Origin: Lachnospiraceae bacterium
Lineage (GTDB): Bacteria; Bacillota; Clostridia; Lachnospirales; Lachnospiraceae
Length of the DNA: 12,652 bases
Direction: 5' to 3'
Assembly (NCBI GenBank): GCA_900751785.1
Contig: CAADSM010000045.1
Coordinates: forward strand, 1 to 12,652
Below are positions 1-8,050 of the stretch, piece by piece (position 1 is the first letter of the stretch; each line of letters opens with the position of its first letter). The notes beneath the pieces are model-generated. The model ran no database searches. It was not told the DNA's origin and was given only the letters and a program-made list of their open reading frames with translations. A program made the translations under genes and the position numbers.

Positions 1-2743
1 CAACCGCCCGCTCAAGTCGCTTTCCGACATGCTGCGCGGCAAGCAGGGGCGCTTCCGCCAGAACCTTTTGGGCAAGCGCGTGGACTATTCCGGCCGCAGC
101 GTTATCGTCGTCGGCCCGGAACTTAAAATGTACCAGTGCGGCCTGCCGAAGGAAATGGCGCTTGAGCTCTTTAAACCCTTCGTGATGAAGAAGCTCGTGG
201 AAGATGGCCTTGCCCATAACATTAAGAGCGCAAAGCGCATGGTGGAACGCGTCCGCACCGAGGTATGGGATGTGCTCGAGGAAGTGATCAAGGAGCATCC
301 GGTCATGCTGAACCGTGCCCCCACGCTCCACAGACTCGGTATCCAGGCGTTTGAGCCGATCCTCGTGGAAGGGAAGGCGATCAAGCTTCATCCGCTCGTA
401 TGTACGGCTTACAACGCCGACTTCGACGGTGACCAGATGGCGGTCCATGTGCCGCTTTCCCAGGAAGCGCAGGCTGAGTGCCGTTTCCTGCTGCTCTCAC
501 CGAACAACCTGCTGAAACCGTCAGACGGAGGCCCGGTGGCCGTTCCTTCACAGGATATGGTCCTCGGTATCTACTATCTGACTCAGGTCAGACCGGGAGC
601 AAAGGGTGAGGGAATGTTCTTCAAGAGCGTGAGCGAAGCGATCCTCGCTTATGAGAACGGATATATCACACTCCACTCTCAGATCAAGGTGCGCGTCTCC
701 AAGACGATGCCGGACGGAACTGTGAAGACAGGCACGATCGACGCAACACTTGGACGTCTGCTCTTCAACGAGATCATCCCGCAGGACCTTGGTTTTGTAG
801 ACAGAGAGGTAGAAGGCAACGAGCTTCTTCTCGAGGTTGATTTCCATGTGGGAAAGAAACAGTTAAAGCAGATCCTTGAGAAGGTTATCAATACACACGG
901 CGCTACACAGACAGCAGAGGTTCTGGATGACGTGAAGGCGATCGGTTACAAGTTCTCCACGAGAGCGGCGATGACCGTATCCATTTCCGATATGACCGTG
1001 CCGCCGCAGAAGCCGCAGATGATCGAGGAAGCGCAGAACACAGTAGACCGGATCACGAAGAACTACAAGCGCGGTCTCATCACAGAGGAAGAGCGTTACA
1101 AAGAAGTCGTAGAGACATGGAAGGCAACCGATGATAAACTGACGGACGCACTGCTTTCCGGTCTTGATAAATACAATAACATCTTCATGATGGCGGACTC
1201 AGGAGCCCGTGGTTCTGACAAGCAGATCAAACAGCTTGCAGGTATGCGAGGCCTGATGGCAGATACGACAGGACGTACCATCGAGCTGCCGATCAAGTCA
1301 AACTTCCGTGAAGGTCTTGACGTACTGGAGTACTTCATGTCCGCTCATGGTGCGCGTAAAGGTCTGTCCGATACGGCGCTCCGTACAGCCGATTCAGGAT
1401 ACCTGACGAGACGTCTCGTAGACGTTTCTCAGCAGCTCATCATCCACGATGCAGACTGTGTCGGACCGGATGAGGAGATTCCGGGAATGTATGTTCAGGC
1501 GTTCATGGACGCAAACGAAGAGATTGAGAGCCTGAAAGACCGTATCACAGGACGTTTCTCCTGCGAGGACATCAAGGACAAAGATGGCAATGTACTCGTA
1601 AAGGCAAACCATATGATCACACCGCGGCGTGCAGAGCGCGTGATGAAGAAGGGCGTGGACGAGAACGGAGAGCCGATCAGCAAGGTTAAGATCCGTACGA
1701 TCCTCAGCTGCCGCTGCAAGAACGGAGTATGTGCGAAGTGCTACGGCGCGAACATGGCGACCGGAGAAGTGGTACAGGTAGGCGAGGCAGTCGGTATCGT
1801 GGCTGCACAGTCGATCGGTGAGCCGGGTACACAGCTTACCATGCGTACGTTCCATACCGGAGGAGTTGCCGGCGATGACATCACACAGGGTCTTCCCCGT
1901 GTCGAGGAGCTTTTCGAGGCAAGAAAGCCGAAGGGACTTGCGATTATCACAGAGTTTGCCGGAAGGGCAACGATCAGCGATACAAAGAAGAAGCGCGAAG
2001 TTATCGTCACAAACGAAGAGACGGGCGAGTCCAAGGCTTATCTCATCCCCTACGGATCTCGGATCAAGATCCAGGACGGCGTGATGCTGGATGCCGGAGA
2101 CGAGCTTACAGAAGGTAGTGTGAACCCGCACGATATCCTGAAGATCAAAGGACTCCGTGCAGTACAGGACTACATGCTCCGCGAGGTACAGCGTGTATAC
2201 CGTCTCCAGGGTGTTGATATCAACGACAAGCATATCGAGGTCATCGTACGTCAGATGCTGAAGAAAGTCCGCGTCGAGGAAAAAGGTGATTCCGAATTTC
2301 TGCCGGGCACAATGGTGGATGTACTTGAGTTCGAGGATGTCAATAAGAAGCTTGAAGAAGAAGGTCTGACGCCTGCTACAGGAGAACAGATCATGCTTGG
2401 TATCACAAAGGCATCGCTTGCTACAGATTCCTTCCTGTCGGCTGCATCCTTCCAGGAGACAACGAAGGTGCTGACAGAAGCTGCGATCAACGGTAAAGTC
2501 GATCATCTCATAGGTCTGAAGGAGAACGTTATCATCGGTAAACATATCCCGGCAGGTACGGGTATGAAGAAGTACCGTGACGTACGTCTGAATACAGATA
2601 TACAGATGGAGACAGAAGTGGATCTGGATGAGGAGATCAATCTGGACGAAGAGGCAGAGATGCCGGCAGAAGCCGAGATTGAGACTCAGGAAGAAACGGT
2701 GACGGAAGAAGCAGCGGAAGAAGCCGTGACAGTAGAAGAATAA
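1..2743 (+). CDS. rpoC: DNA-directed RNA polymerase subunit beta', 5'-truncated by window edge
   Basis: This is the large catalytic subunit of RNA polymerase. The reading frame is open from the window edge (first full codon at base 2) to TAA at 2741-2743, giving 913 residues; roughly the first 300 of a ~1200-residue Gram-positive protein are missing. The signature metal-binding motif NADFDGD lies at 413-433 and supplies the three Asp residues that hold the active-site Mg. The bridge helix ([18 protein letters not shown]) is around 1340-1400. The second zinc site is visible as a Cys at 1562-1564 plus [11 protein letters not shown] around 1712-1744. The trigger-loop start [18 protein letters not shown] is at 1811-1864, and the chain continues straight into [14 protein letters not shown] without the big insertion seen in E. 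coli, which points to a Gram-positive. The C-terminus is a Glu-rich acidic tail. Codon use in the first ~270 bases differs from the rest (see findings). Identity is certain. Confidence 0.98.
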   Translation, partial: NRPLKSLSDMLRGKQGRFRQNLLGKRVDYSGRSVIVVGPELKMYQCGLPKEMALELFKPFVMKKLVEDGLAHNIKSAKRMVERVRTEVWDVLEEVIKEHPVMLNRAPTLHRLGIQAFEPILVEGKAIKLHPLVCTAYNADFDGDQMAVHVPLSQEAQAECRFLLLSPNNLLKPSDGGPVAVPSQDMVLGIYYLTQVRPGAKGEGMFFKSVSEAILAYENGYITLHSQIKVRVSKTMPDGTVKTGTIDATLGRLLFNEIIPQDLGFVDREVEGNELLLEVDFHVGKKQLKQILEKVINTHGATQTAEVLDDVKAIGYKFSTRAAMTVSISDMTVPPQKPQMIEEAQNTVDRITKNYKRGLITEEERYKEVVETWKATDDKLTDALLSGLDKYNNIFMMADSGARGSDKQIKQLAGMRGLMADTTGRTIELPIKSNFREGLDVLEYFMSAHGARKGLSDTALRTADSGYLTRRLVDVSQQLIIHDADCVGPDEEIPGMYVQAFMDANEEIESLKDRITGRFSCEDIKDKDGNVLVKANHMITPRRAERVMKKGVDENGEPISKVKIRTILSCRCKNGVCAKCYGANMATGEVVQVGEAVGIVAAQSIGEPGTQLTMRTFHTGGVAGDDITQGLPRVEELFEARKPKGLAIITEFAGRATISDTKKKREVIVTNEETGESKAYLIPYGSRIKIQDGVMLDAGDELTEGSVNPHDILKIKGLRAVQDYMLREVQRVYRLQGVDINDKHIEVIVRQMLKKVRVEEKGDSEFLPGTMVDVLEFEDVNKKLEEEGLTPATGEQIMLGITKASLATDSFLSAASFQETTKVLTEAAINGKVDHLIGLKENVIIGKHIPAGTGMKKYRDVRLNTDIQMETEVDLDEEINLDEEAEMPAEAEIETQEETVTEEAAEEAVTVEE

Positions 2744-2761
2744 ACAGATACAGAAAATATG

Positions 2762-2803
2762 AAAAAGGGGCGGTGTCATCAAATTTGATGACACCGCCCC
2801 TTT
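2762..2803. terminator. Bidirectional intrinsic terminator between convergent rpoC and kdpE
   Basis: Two 20-base arms (2764-2783 and 2784-2803) are exact reverse complements, centred on AAATTT, with a GC-rich core (GGGGCGGTG). It lies 18 bases past the rpoC stop and 32 bases past the kdpE stop. On the plus strand only TTT follows the stem. On the minus strand the stem is followed by TTTTTC and then an AT-rich stretch, so the U-tract is better for the minus-strand operon. The position between convergent genes and the hairpin shape support a shared terminator. Confidence 0.9.
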
Positions 2804-2835
2804 GCAGTGCGCATTGTTACGGCCTGATCGTCCGG

Positions 2836-3543
2836 CTAATCGTCTTCGTCCTCAGCCATCCGGTAGCCCACGCCTACCTCTGTATAGATGTATTTCGGCT
2901 GTGCAGGATCTGTCTCGATCTTACGCCGTATATTTGCCATATTGACCCTCAGGATCTTGTTGTCGTCATCCGCATAGGGACCCCATACACTGGACAGGAT
3001 GGAGGAATAGGTGACTACCTTTCCGGAATTTTGCGCAAGAAAGGCAACGATCTTATACTCAATCGGAGTGAGGTGCACTTCCTTTGATCCGATCTTGAGA
3101 AGCCGCTTTGAAAAATCAAGCGTCATCTCTCCATGGCGGTACGGACGTATATAGAGCGTGTTGTCTGTCCTCAGCCGGTTGCTGTGGCGGAGAGAGGCGC
3201 GTATCCGCGCGAGAAGCTCGGATGTGCCGAATGGCTTGGTGATATAGTCGTCCGCGCCCAGATCCAGCGCCTGGACCTTTTCGCGCTCAGCCGTGCGTGC
3301 AGAGATGACAATGATCGGAATGCTGGTCCAGGTCCTCACCTCGCTTATGATCGTGTCCCCGTTTATATCCGGCAGACCGAGATCCAGCAGGATGATATCG
3401 GGACATTGGGACCGGATCAGATCAAGTCCCTGGGTTCCGTTATCCGCATACAGAACACGGTAATCGTGGCGCTTCAGCACCTTCCCCATAAAGGTCTGTA
3501 TATTTTTCTCGTCTTCAATGATCAGGACTGAAAATTTGGGCAT
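2836..3543 (-). CDS. kdpE: KdpE-like response regulator, OmpR/PhoB family
   Basis: This is a DNA-binding response regulator of 235 residues, normal length for the family. The receiver domain (about 1-120) shows the acidic pair E10/D11, phospho-acceptor D54 in the context LLDLGLPD, S81 in VISAR and K103 in TKPFG. The LLDLGLPD and VISAR contexts are typical of KdpE. A winged-helix output domain (about 135-228) contains LTPIEYKIVAFLAQNSGKVV and ends with GVGYRM, as in OmpR/PhoB proteins. It starts 6 bases after the kinase stop; an AAGGAG ribosome site lies inside the last codons of the kinase gene, so the pair is surely co-expressed. It is the last gene of the minus-strand operon, just before the terminator. 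Regulation of potassium uptake is inferred from family resemblance only, since no kdpFABC genes are in the window. Confidence 0.9.
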   Translation of the reverse strand: MPKFSVLIIEDEKNIQTFMGKVLKRHDYRVLYADNGTQGLDLIRSQCPDIILLDLGLPDINGDTIISEVRTWTSIPIIVISARTAEREKVQALDLGADDYITKPFGTSELLARIRASLRHSNRLRTDNTLYIRPYRHGEMTLDFSKRLLKIGSKEVHLTPIEYKIVAFLAQNSGKVVTYSSILSSVWGPYADDDNKILRVNMANIRRKIETDPAQPKYIYTEVGVGYRMAEDEDD

Positions 3544-3549
3544 GATAGA

Positions 3550-4617
3550 TCAGTTCTCCTTTTCTTTAGGAAGAGTAAAAGTAAATTCCGCGCCCTTTTC
3601 TAAGTTTGCGGCGTGGATGGTTCCGCCGTGAGCCTGAATGATCGTCCTGCAGATGGACAGACCGATCCCCATTCCACGGCGCCCGTCTGCTGCAGACTCG
3701 GAAGAGAGCTGCTGTCCGTCGAAGATATGAGGGAGAAGTGAACTGTCAATGCCTTTTCCGTAATCACGCACAGAAAAGGAGACGACATCATCCTCCTCTC
3801 GGATCGTCAGGTCGACAGGCTCTGTGCTGCCAGAATGAATGACAGCGTTTTCGGTAAGATTGATCAGCACCTGTTCGATCAGCGTGGGGTCCATGGGGAT
3901 CATCAGGAAGTCATTCGGCATGGAAACCCGGATGCGGATGTCGGGCAGCCGCTTCTGCAGGCGCTGTATCGCCTCTGAGACGACTTCCTCGACTACTTCG
4001 GACGATTTCTTTACTTTGTTGTCTGCGCTGTCATTAATGCGCGTGACAGTCAGAAGATTCTCCACCATATTCAGGAGCCACTCAGAGTCCTCCCTGATGT
4101 TTGACACAAGCTCCAGACGGTCAGCTTCGGAGAGGCTGCGGTAGTTTTCGAGATAAGAGGAGGAAGAGCCTATGATGCTCGTCAGCGGCGTGCGCAGATC
4201 GTGCGAGACGGCCCGCAGGAGATTGGCCCGCAGCTTCTCCTTGTCGGCTTCCGCCAGTTTCTTCTCCCTCTCGGCAATTGCAAGGCGCTGACGCTTGAGC
4301 GTTGTGGTTGTTGCGCTTGTGATCAGCGAAATAGCAAGCATGCCGATAAAATTTACCGGATATCCGTTCAGAGAAAAATTGATCCTGAAATACGGATAGG
4401 AGAAAAAATAATTTACAGCGACGACACAAAACAGTGCCGTCGCTATTCCGTACAGATATCCGTTTGTCTTCAGGGCGATCAGAATCAGTGCAAGTATATA
4501 GATCACAGTGATATTTGCAGGATTCTTATTCCCAAAAAGAAAGAAACAAAATGCTAAACCGGTTGCTGCCGCGAGCAGCAGCACGGTAAATGCGATATTA
4601 GAAAATATTTTTTTCAT
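3550..4617 (-). CDS. kdpD: Short KdpD-like sensor histidine kinase (lacks N-terminal KdpD/Usp sensing region)
   Basis: This is a membrane histidine kinase of 355 residues from ATG 4617; full KdpD is close to 900. Four hydrophobic segments (about residues 4-28, 33-48, 54-73, 86-103) match the DUF4118 membrane region of KdpD. A charged helical linker leads to the H-box VSHDLRTPLTS with H139. The ATPase domain follows: N-box LINLTENAVIHS (N253, N257), G1 box RDYGKGID (D285) and G2 box GRRGMGIGLSI (312-322). The region that in KdpD holds the KdpD and Usp-like cytoplasmic domains is absent, so the signal it reads is unknown. The frame is open upstream to a TTG at 4674 inside prs. I prefer ATG 4617 because the protein then begins MKKIFSN directly before the first membrane helix. 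No clear ribosome site precedes it, so coupling to prs translation is possible. Confidence 0.87.
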   Translation of the reverse strand: MKKIFSNIAFTVLLLAAATGLAFCFFLFGNKNPANITVIYILALILIALKTNGYLYGIATALFCVVAVNYFFSYPYFRINFSLNGYPVNFIGMLAISLITSATTTTLKRQRLAIAEREKKLAEADKEKLRANLLRAVSHDLRTPLTSIIGSSSSYLENYRSLSEADRLELVSNIREDSEWLLNMVENLLTVTRINDSADNKVKKSSEVVEEVVSEAIQRLQKRLPDIRIRVSMPNDFLMIPMDPTLIEQVLINLTENAVIHSGSTEPVDLTIREEDDVVSFSVRDYGKGIDSSLLPHIFDGQQLSSESAADGRRGMGIGLSICRTIIQAHGGTIHAANLEKGAEFTFTLPKEKEN

Positions 4618-4639
4618 AAATAAATCATCATATAGAGGA

Positions 4640-5824
4640 TCAGACAGGTTCTCCGTCCTTGTACTTGCGGACAATATTCTGGATCCTCTCGTTCGGGCTC
4701 AGGATAGAGCTGATCGATCCGTCGTGGTTCAGCGTGTCGATGATCAGAGCAATGTATTTACTCATATCACAGTTGATATAATATTCCTTGGAGAGGAGCT
4801 CCGGTGTCTGATAGATGAGGTTCGTCGTCAGGATGCCGGTGATGACGCCTTCCTCATATGCCTTGTCAAACTTCTCCAAACCGTTGGTGAACAGACCAAA
4901 TGTAGCCGCTGCAAAGATGCGTTTTGCCTTTCTGCGCTTTAACTCTGTCGCAACCTCGATGATACTGTCGCCTGAAGAGATCATATCATCAATGATGATG
5001 ACATCCTTGCCCTCGACAGAAGAACCGAGAAATTCGTGAGCCACGATCGGATTGCGGCCGTCTACGATCCTTGTATAATCACGGCGCTTATAGAACATAC
5101 CCATATCCAGTCCGAGGACGTTGGCGAGATAAACCGCGCGGCTCGTACCGCCTTCATCAGGGCTGATAGCCATCATGTGCTGGCTGTCGATCTGAAGATC
5201 CTTCACATGGCGGAGAAGCCCCTTGATAAACTGGTAGGTAGGCTTTACAGTCTCGAATCCGCTCAGCGGGATTGCATTCTGTACTCGCGGATCGTGCGCA
5301 TCAAAGGTGATGATATTGTCCACTCCCATGCGGACCAGCTCCTGGAGTGCAAGCGCGCAGTCCAGTGATTCGCGGGAAGTACGCCTGTGCTGGCGGCTCT
5401 CATAGAGGAACGGCATGATGACATTGATACGGCGTCCCTTTCCTCCGATCGCTGCGATGATCCTCTTTAAGTTCTGGAAATGATCGTCCGGAGACATGTG
5501 ATTTATGTTTCCTGACAGAGAGTACGTTACGTTGTAGTTGCAGACATCCACCATCAGGTACAGGTCCTTGCCGCGTACAGATTCGGAGATAATGCCTTTC
5601 GCTTCTCCGGAACCAAAGCGCGGAACGCGGGCATTGACAAGAAAAGTATCCTTCTCATATCCGGCAAAAGCAACATCATCGCGATGCTCGTCTGCGCTTT
5701 CGTGGCGCCATTTGACAAGATAATCATCAACTTTCTTTCCGAGTTCCTCACATCCGGTGAGAGCGATGAGCCCAAGGCTTCCTACCGGAATGTTTTCTAA
5801 GATTCGTTCTGTTCGACGTAACAT
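4640..5824 (-). CDS. prs: Ribose-phosphate pyrophosphokinase (PRPP synthase), long clostridial form
   Basis: The enzyme transfers pyrophosphate from ATP to ribose 5-phosphate, making PRPP for purine, pyrimidine, NAD, His and Trp synthesis in the cytosol. At 394 residues it is longer than the usual ~315, with an extra N-terminal section of about 60-70 residues. Recognisable family motifs are PFLYESRQHRR (138-148), the metal-binding FDAHDP (174-179), SPDEGG (221-226), KRRDYTR (246-252, flexible loop) and the PRPP-binding loop VIIIDDMISSGDS (275-287; commonly DDMIDTGGT). The start ATG lies inside the end of the helicase-loader gene (28-base overlap) with a strong GGGAGG ribosome site at correct distance. 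The departures from the common sequence around the binding loops make it a divergent Prs, but the motif order is intact and I expect it to be active. Confidence 0.93.
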   Translation of the reverse strand: MLRRTERILENIPVGSLGLIALTGCEELGKKVDDYLVKWRHESADEHRDDVAFAGYEKDTFLVNARVPRFGSGEAKGIISESVRGKDLYLMVDVCNYNVTYSLSGNINHMSPDDHFQNLKRIIAAIGGKGRRINVIMPFLYESRQHRRTSRESLDCALALQELVRMGVDNIITFDAHDPRVQNAIPLSGFETVKPTYQFIKGLLRHVKDLQIDSQHMMAISPDEGGTSRAVYLANVLGLDMGMFYKRRDYTRIVDGRNPIVAHEFLGSSVEGKDVIIIDDMISSGDSIIEVATELKRRKAKRIFAAATFGLFTNGLEKFDKAYEEGVITGILTTNLIYQTPELLSKEYYINCDMSKYIALIIDTLNHDGSISSILSPNERIQNIVRKYKDGEPV

Positions 5825-6822
5825 GAATGATCCTCCCTGTGTTCTAATTTTTTCTTGATACGTATATCATCACCGATTATCTTCAACAAAGTATAACTGC
5901 TCGTGATCCTGGAGAAGGACCGTTCCGTATAAAGGTCGGCGAGCGACTCCAGCGAGAGATTTGTTGAGATGATCGTTGATTTCTTGTCCAGCAGTCTTTC
6001 ATTGATACATGTGAAAAACTGTGATGCGATAAAAGCATTGGTATATTCGCTGCCAAGATCGTCGATGATCAGAAGGTCGCAGTTGAAAATGTATTCGTTC
6101 ATGTTGCGCGCGTCGATGTCCTTTTTGTCAAAAGCTGTCTGAGCGAGTGCGTTGAACAGCTGCGGCGCAGAAAAGTAGAGAACGGAAAATTCCCGCTCCA
6201 TGACCTCCCGTGCAATGCAGGTGGAGAGATATGTCTTTCCGACGCCCACATCCCCATAGAAAAAGAGATTGCGAAATTCTTCGCCGAAAGTATCGACAAA
6301 CTGATGGCAGACCTGGAGCGTGTCCTGCATCATAGAACGAGCGGACCGTCCAGTCTTTTTATCATAATAAGAAGATGAGTAAAAATCAAGCCTGAAATTT
6401 TTGAAATCGGCATCAGCCGGAAGTTCTTTCATATTGGACTGCTCATAAAGGAGCCGGATGATCGCTCTTTTGAAGCAGTGACATTTCTGGTTCCCGATAT
6501 ACCCGGTATCCTTGCAGTCGCTGCACTCATACACGGGCTCCAGATAATCTTCAGGAAATCCTGCTGAGACGAGGAGGCTCTTCTTGCTGCTCCGGAGGAT
6601 GGCAAGCTCTTCCTTCAGCGAAGAGACCGCCTTGTCGTCTCCGTTGAGAAGCCGCTTGCCGTATTGAACGGAGAGGACGGAGATCGAGTCGTCCAGTGTC
6701 TTAAATTCCGGGATTTTCTGATAGACTTCCTCATAGCGGGCAGTCTGGATATCATGACTTTTAAGCTGTTTCCTTTCATAGTCCCGCATGATGGCATAGT
6801 ATTGTGAGTTCTTTAGTCCCAT
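5797..6822 (-). CDS. dnaC: DnaC/DnaI-type replicative helicase loader, AAA+ ATPase
   Basis: This is a predicted helicase loader of 341 residues that would help place the replicative helicase on DNA at initiation or restart. The N-terminal ~95 residues are charged and helical, as in the helicase-binding part of DnaI. A Cys cluster C100-x2-C103 and C114-x-C116 (CSDCKDTGYIGNQKCHC) looks like the zinc site of DnaI-type loaders. The AAA+ core has Walker A GDVGVGKT (190-197), Walker B LLIIDDLG (250-257), a sensor-1 motif IISTN (284-288) and a C-terminal Arg-rich stretch with R301/R305. The ATG at 6822 has an AAGGAG-type ribosome site in the 19-base gap after the dnaD-like gene. IstB-type transposon ATPases share the core, but the zinc cluster, the long N-terminus and the DnaD-like neighbour favour a loader. 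Confidence 0.9.
   Translation of the reverse strand: MGLKNSQYYAIMRDYERKQLKSHDIQTARYEEVYQKIPEFKTLDDSISVLSVQYGKRLLNGDDKAVSSLKEELAILRSSKKSLLVSAGFPEDYLEPVYECSDCKDTGYIGNQKCHCFKRAIIRLLYEQSNMKELPADADFKNFRLDFYSSSYYDKKTGRSARSMMQDTLQVCHQFVDTFGEEFRNLFFYGDVGVGKTYLSTCIAREVMEREFSVLYFSAPQLFNALAQTAFDKKDIDARNMNEYIFNCDLLIIDDLGSEYTNAFIASQFFTCINERLLDKKSTIISTNLSLESLADLYTERSFSRITSSYTLLKIIGDDIRIKKKLEHREDHSCYVEQNES
5832..5837 (-). promoter_or_regulatory. Ribosome binding site of prs, inside the upstream gene
   Basis: On the minus strand GGGAGG sits 7 bases before the prs ATG at 5824. It lies within the coding end of the helicase-loader gene and fixes the prs start, giving the 28-base gene overlap. Confidence 0.8.
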
Positions 6823-6841
6823 GAAGCAAACTCCTTTTTAG

Positions 6842-7900
6842 TTAATTACTGTTTAATAACTGTTCCTCCAGCGAGTCCATATCGTAACTGCGTCTTTCAA
6901 AATTATTCAGATTTCTGGTTACGGCCTTCGGCTTGGAGGAGACGGTCCTGTGTGCCGCTCTTTCCTTCTGATATGCCTCGTCCAGAGTTGCAATATCGGC
7001 GAGGTGGCGGATATTGCTGTTGTGCCACTTGGTCAGGATCGAATCCGCATATTCAAAACTGGGCTGATGTGTGGCTGAGATCGTCCTGCGGCATGCCTCC
7101 TGGATGATCTCGGCAGTGAATCCGTATTCCTCAGCCCATTTCTTTATATATGTAAGCTCGGACGCAGCAGGGCCGCGGTTCTTGATGCCGAATGCATTCA
7201 GCACGGTAAAGCAGTTCTTGCTGTATGCAGCGGACTGTTCCCTCGCCTGAGAGACAGTCTCGATCCCGCTGTCTGCCCAGGAGAGTGCGACCTTCTGGAT
7301 ATAATGCATGCTCTTGTGTCCGTTCTCCACACAGGTCTCGATCAGGTATTCGATCAGATCTGCAGACATGTGCAGCGTGTCATAGAAGTAAGTGATCGTA
7401 TCCACATCTGTGCGGGTCAGTGTCTTCCCGAGATACTGTTCTGCGATAAAGAGAAGTGACTTCAGTTCCTTCTGCGCGCGGAAAGTGTCGATCGGGACTG
7501 CCTTGGACGCTGCAGGAGCCGCCGCCGGCGCCGGCTGGGATTCAGGAACCGCGCGGACTGCCTCGGGCTGTGCCGGTGCTGTCTTGCGCGCGCTCTGTGA
7601 AAGTCCCGTCTTCTGGAGCTCGATCCCTGTGATCCTTCCGTCTGCATCTTTTTCCAGCATGAGAAGTCCTTCCGTCTCCCAGTAGCGGAAAGCCCGGAGG
7701 ATGTCGTTCTCCGTATTGTTCAGGCAGTCGGCTATCATCGGGATCGTAAGGGATGAGCAGGGGTCGTCAAGATGGCGTAGGAGAAAGAGATATACTTTCA
7801 CAAATTCCCCGTTCGCCTTGACCATGTAGTTGTCAATAAAGTCATTCGGCAGCAATGTTGCGTTTGTCTGACATCTGTTTTTTAAAGTTAATGTTTTCAT
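6842..7900 (-). CDS. dnaD: DnaD/DnaB-family primosome protein with two DnaB_2-type domains
   Basis: This is a replication initiation/restart protein of 352 residues. Residues about 15-95 look like a winged-helix domain (FVKVYLFLLRHL, then an AFRYWETEGLLML wing). A low-complexity Ala/Pro linker follows (about 105-135). Two DnaD C-terminal (DnaB_2) repeats come next: about 143-213, ending YIQKVALSWADSGI, and about 235-302, ending YADSILTKWHNSNI. The repeated Y-x6-8-W pattern is the family hallmark. The tail has NNFERRSYDMDSLEEQLL. Such proteins remodel DNA and recruit the helicase with its loader, which is the very next gene. I chose ATG 7900 because GGGACGG (7908-7914) lies 7 bases upstream. 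ATG 7906 (giving MIMKTL) is the alternative and sits too close to that site. A longer frame to 8152 is rejected. Confidence 0.88.
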   Translation of the reverse strand: MKTLTLKNRCQTNATLLPNDFIDNYMVKANGEFVKVYLFLLRHLDDPCSSLTIPMIADCLNNTENDILRAFRYWETEGLLMLEKDADGRITGIELQKTGLSQSARKTAPAQPEAVRAVPESQPAPAAAPAASKAVPIDTFRAQKELKSLLFIAEQYLGKTLTRTDVDTITYFYDTLHMSADLIEYLIETCVENGHKSMHYIQKVALSWADSGIETVSQAREQSAAYSKNCFTVLNAFGIKNRGPAASELTYIKKWAEEYGFTAEIIQEACRRTISATHQPSFEYADSILTKWHNSNIRHLADIATLDEAYQKERAAHRTVSSKPKAVTRNLNNFERRSYDMDSLEEQLLNSN

Positions 7901-7929
7901 AATCATTCCGTCCCACTTTCTGTCATGAT

Positions 7930-8000
7930 CCGGCTTCTGCTGCCGGGTTATTCTATAAAGCGGACACTTGGAATCCGCCGGCGCTTTTTCTTTTGTGTCC
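7930..8000 (-). promoter_or_regulatory. Structured 5' leader of dnaD: two further hairpins with alternative pairing
   Basis: On the minus strand GGACAC (8000-7995) can pair with GTGTCC (7967-7962). CCGGC (7946-7942) can pair with GCCGG (7934-7930) across a 7-base loop. The loop of the first hairpin contains GCCGGC (7982-7977), which could instead pair with the CCGGC of the second. The stretch lies between the terminator-like hairpin and the dnaD ribosome site. It matches no riboswitch class that I recognise. Confidence 0.4.
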
Positions 8001-8037
8001 AAAATAGAAGGGCACATCATGGGGATGACATGCCCTT
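8001..8037 (-). terminator. Terminator-like hairpin (possible attenuator) in the dnaD leader
   Basis: In minus-strand RNA the arms at 8037-8025 (AAGGGCAUGUCAU) and 8020-8008 (AUGAUGUGCCCUU) form a 13-bp helix around a CCCC loop. The only two non-Watson-Crick positions are G-U wobbles, and CUAUUUU follows. On the plus strand the same positions would be C-A mismatches, so the structure is built for minus-strand RNA. It lies ~8-44 nt downstream of the predicted dnaD start site. It could therefore attenuate the dnaD operon; alternatively it ends read-through from murC. Confidence 0.6.
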
Positions 8038-8050
8038 TGTGATTGTGCTC

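Noticed and set aside
1394..2794. 466-codon open frame antisense to rpoC
   Set aside because: It mirrors the codon pattern of a certain rpoC gene, is rich in Cys/His/Leu without any recognisable domain, and runs through the terminator palindrome.
4618..4674. TTG start at 4674 for the histidine kinase
   Set aside because: It adds 19 polar residues encoded inside prs and has no better ribosome site; ATG 4617 starts cleanly before the first membrane helix.
3133..5368. Several plus-strand open frames of 100-144 codons opposite kdpE, kdpD and prs
   Set aside because: They lie antisense to well-identified genes, lack ribosome sites and show no domains.
5797..6822. IstB-like transposition helper instead of a helicase loader
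   Set aside because: No transposase or terminal repeats nearby; the zinc-type Cys cluster, long N-terminus and DnaD-like neighbour fit DnaI/DnaC.
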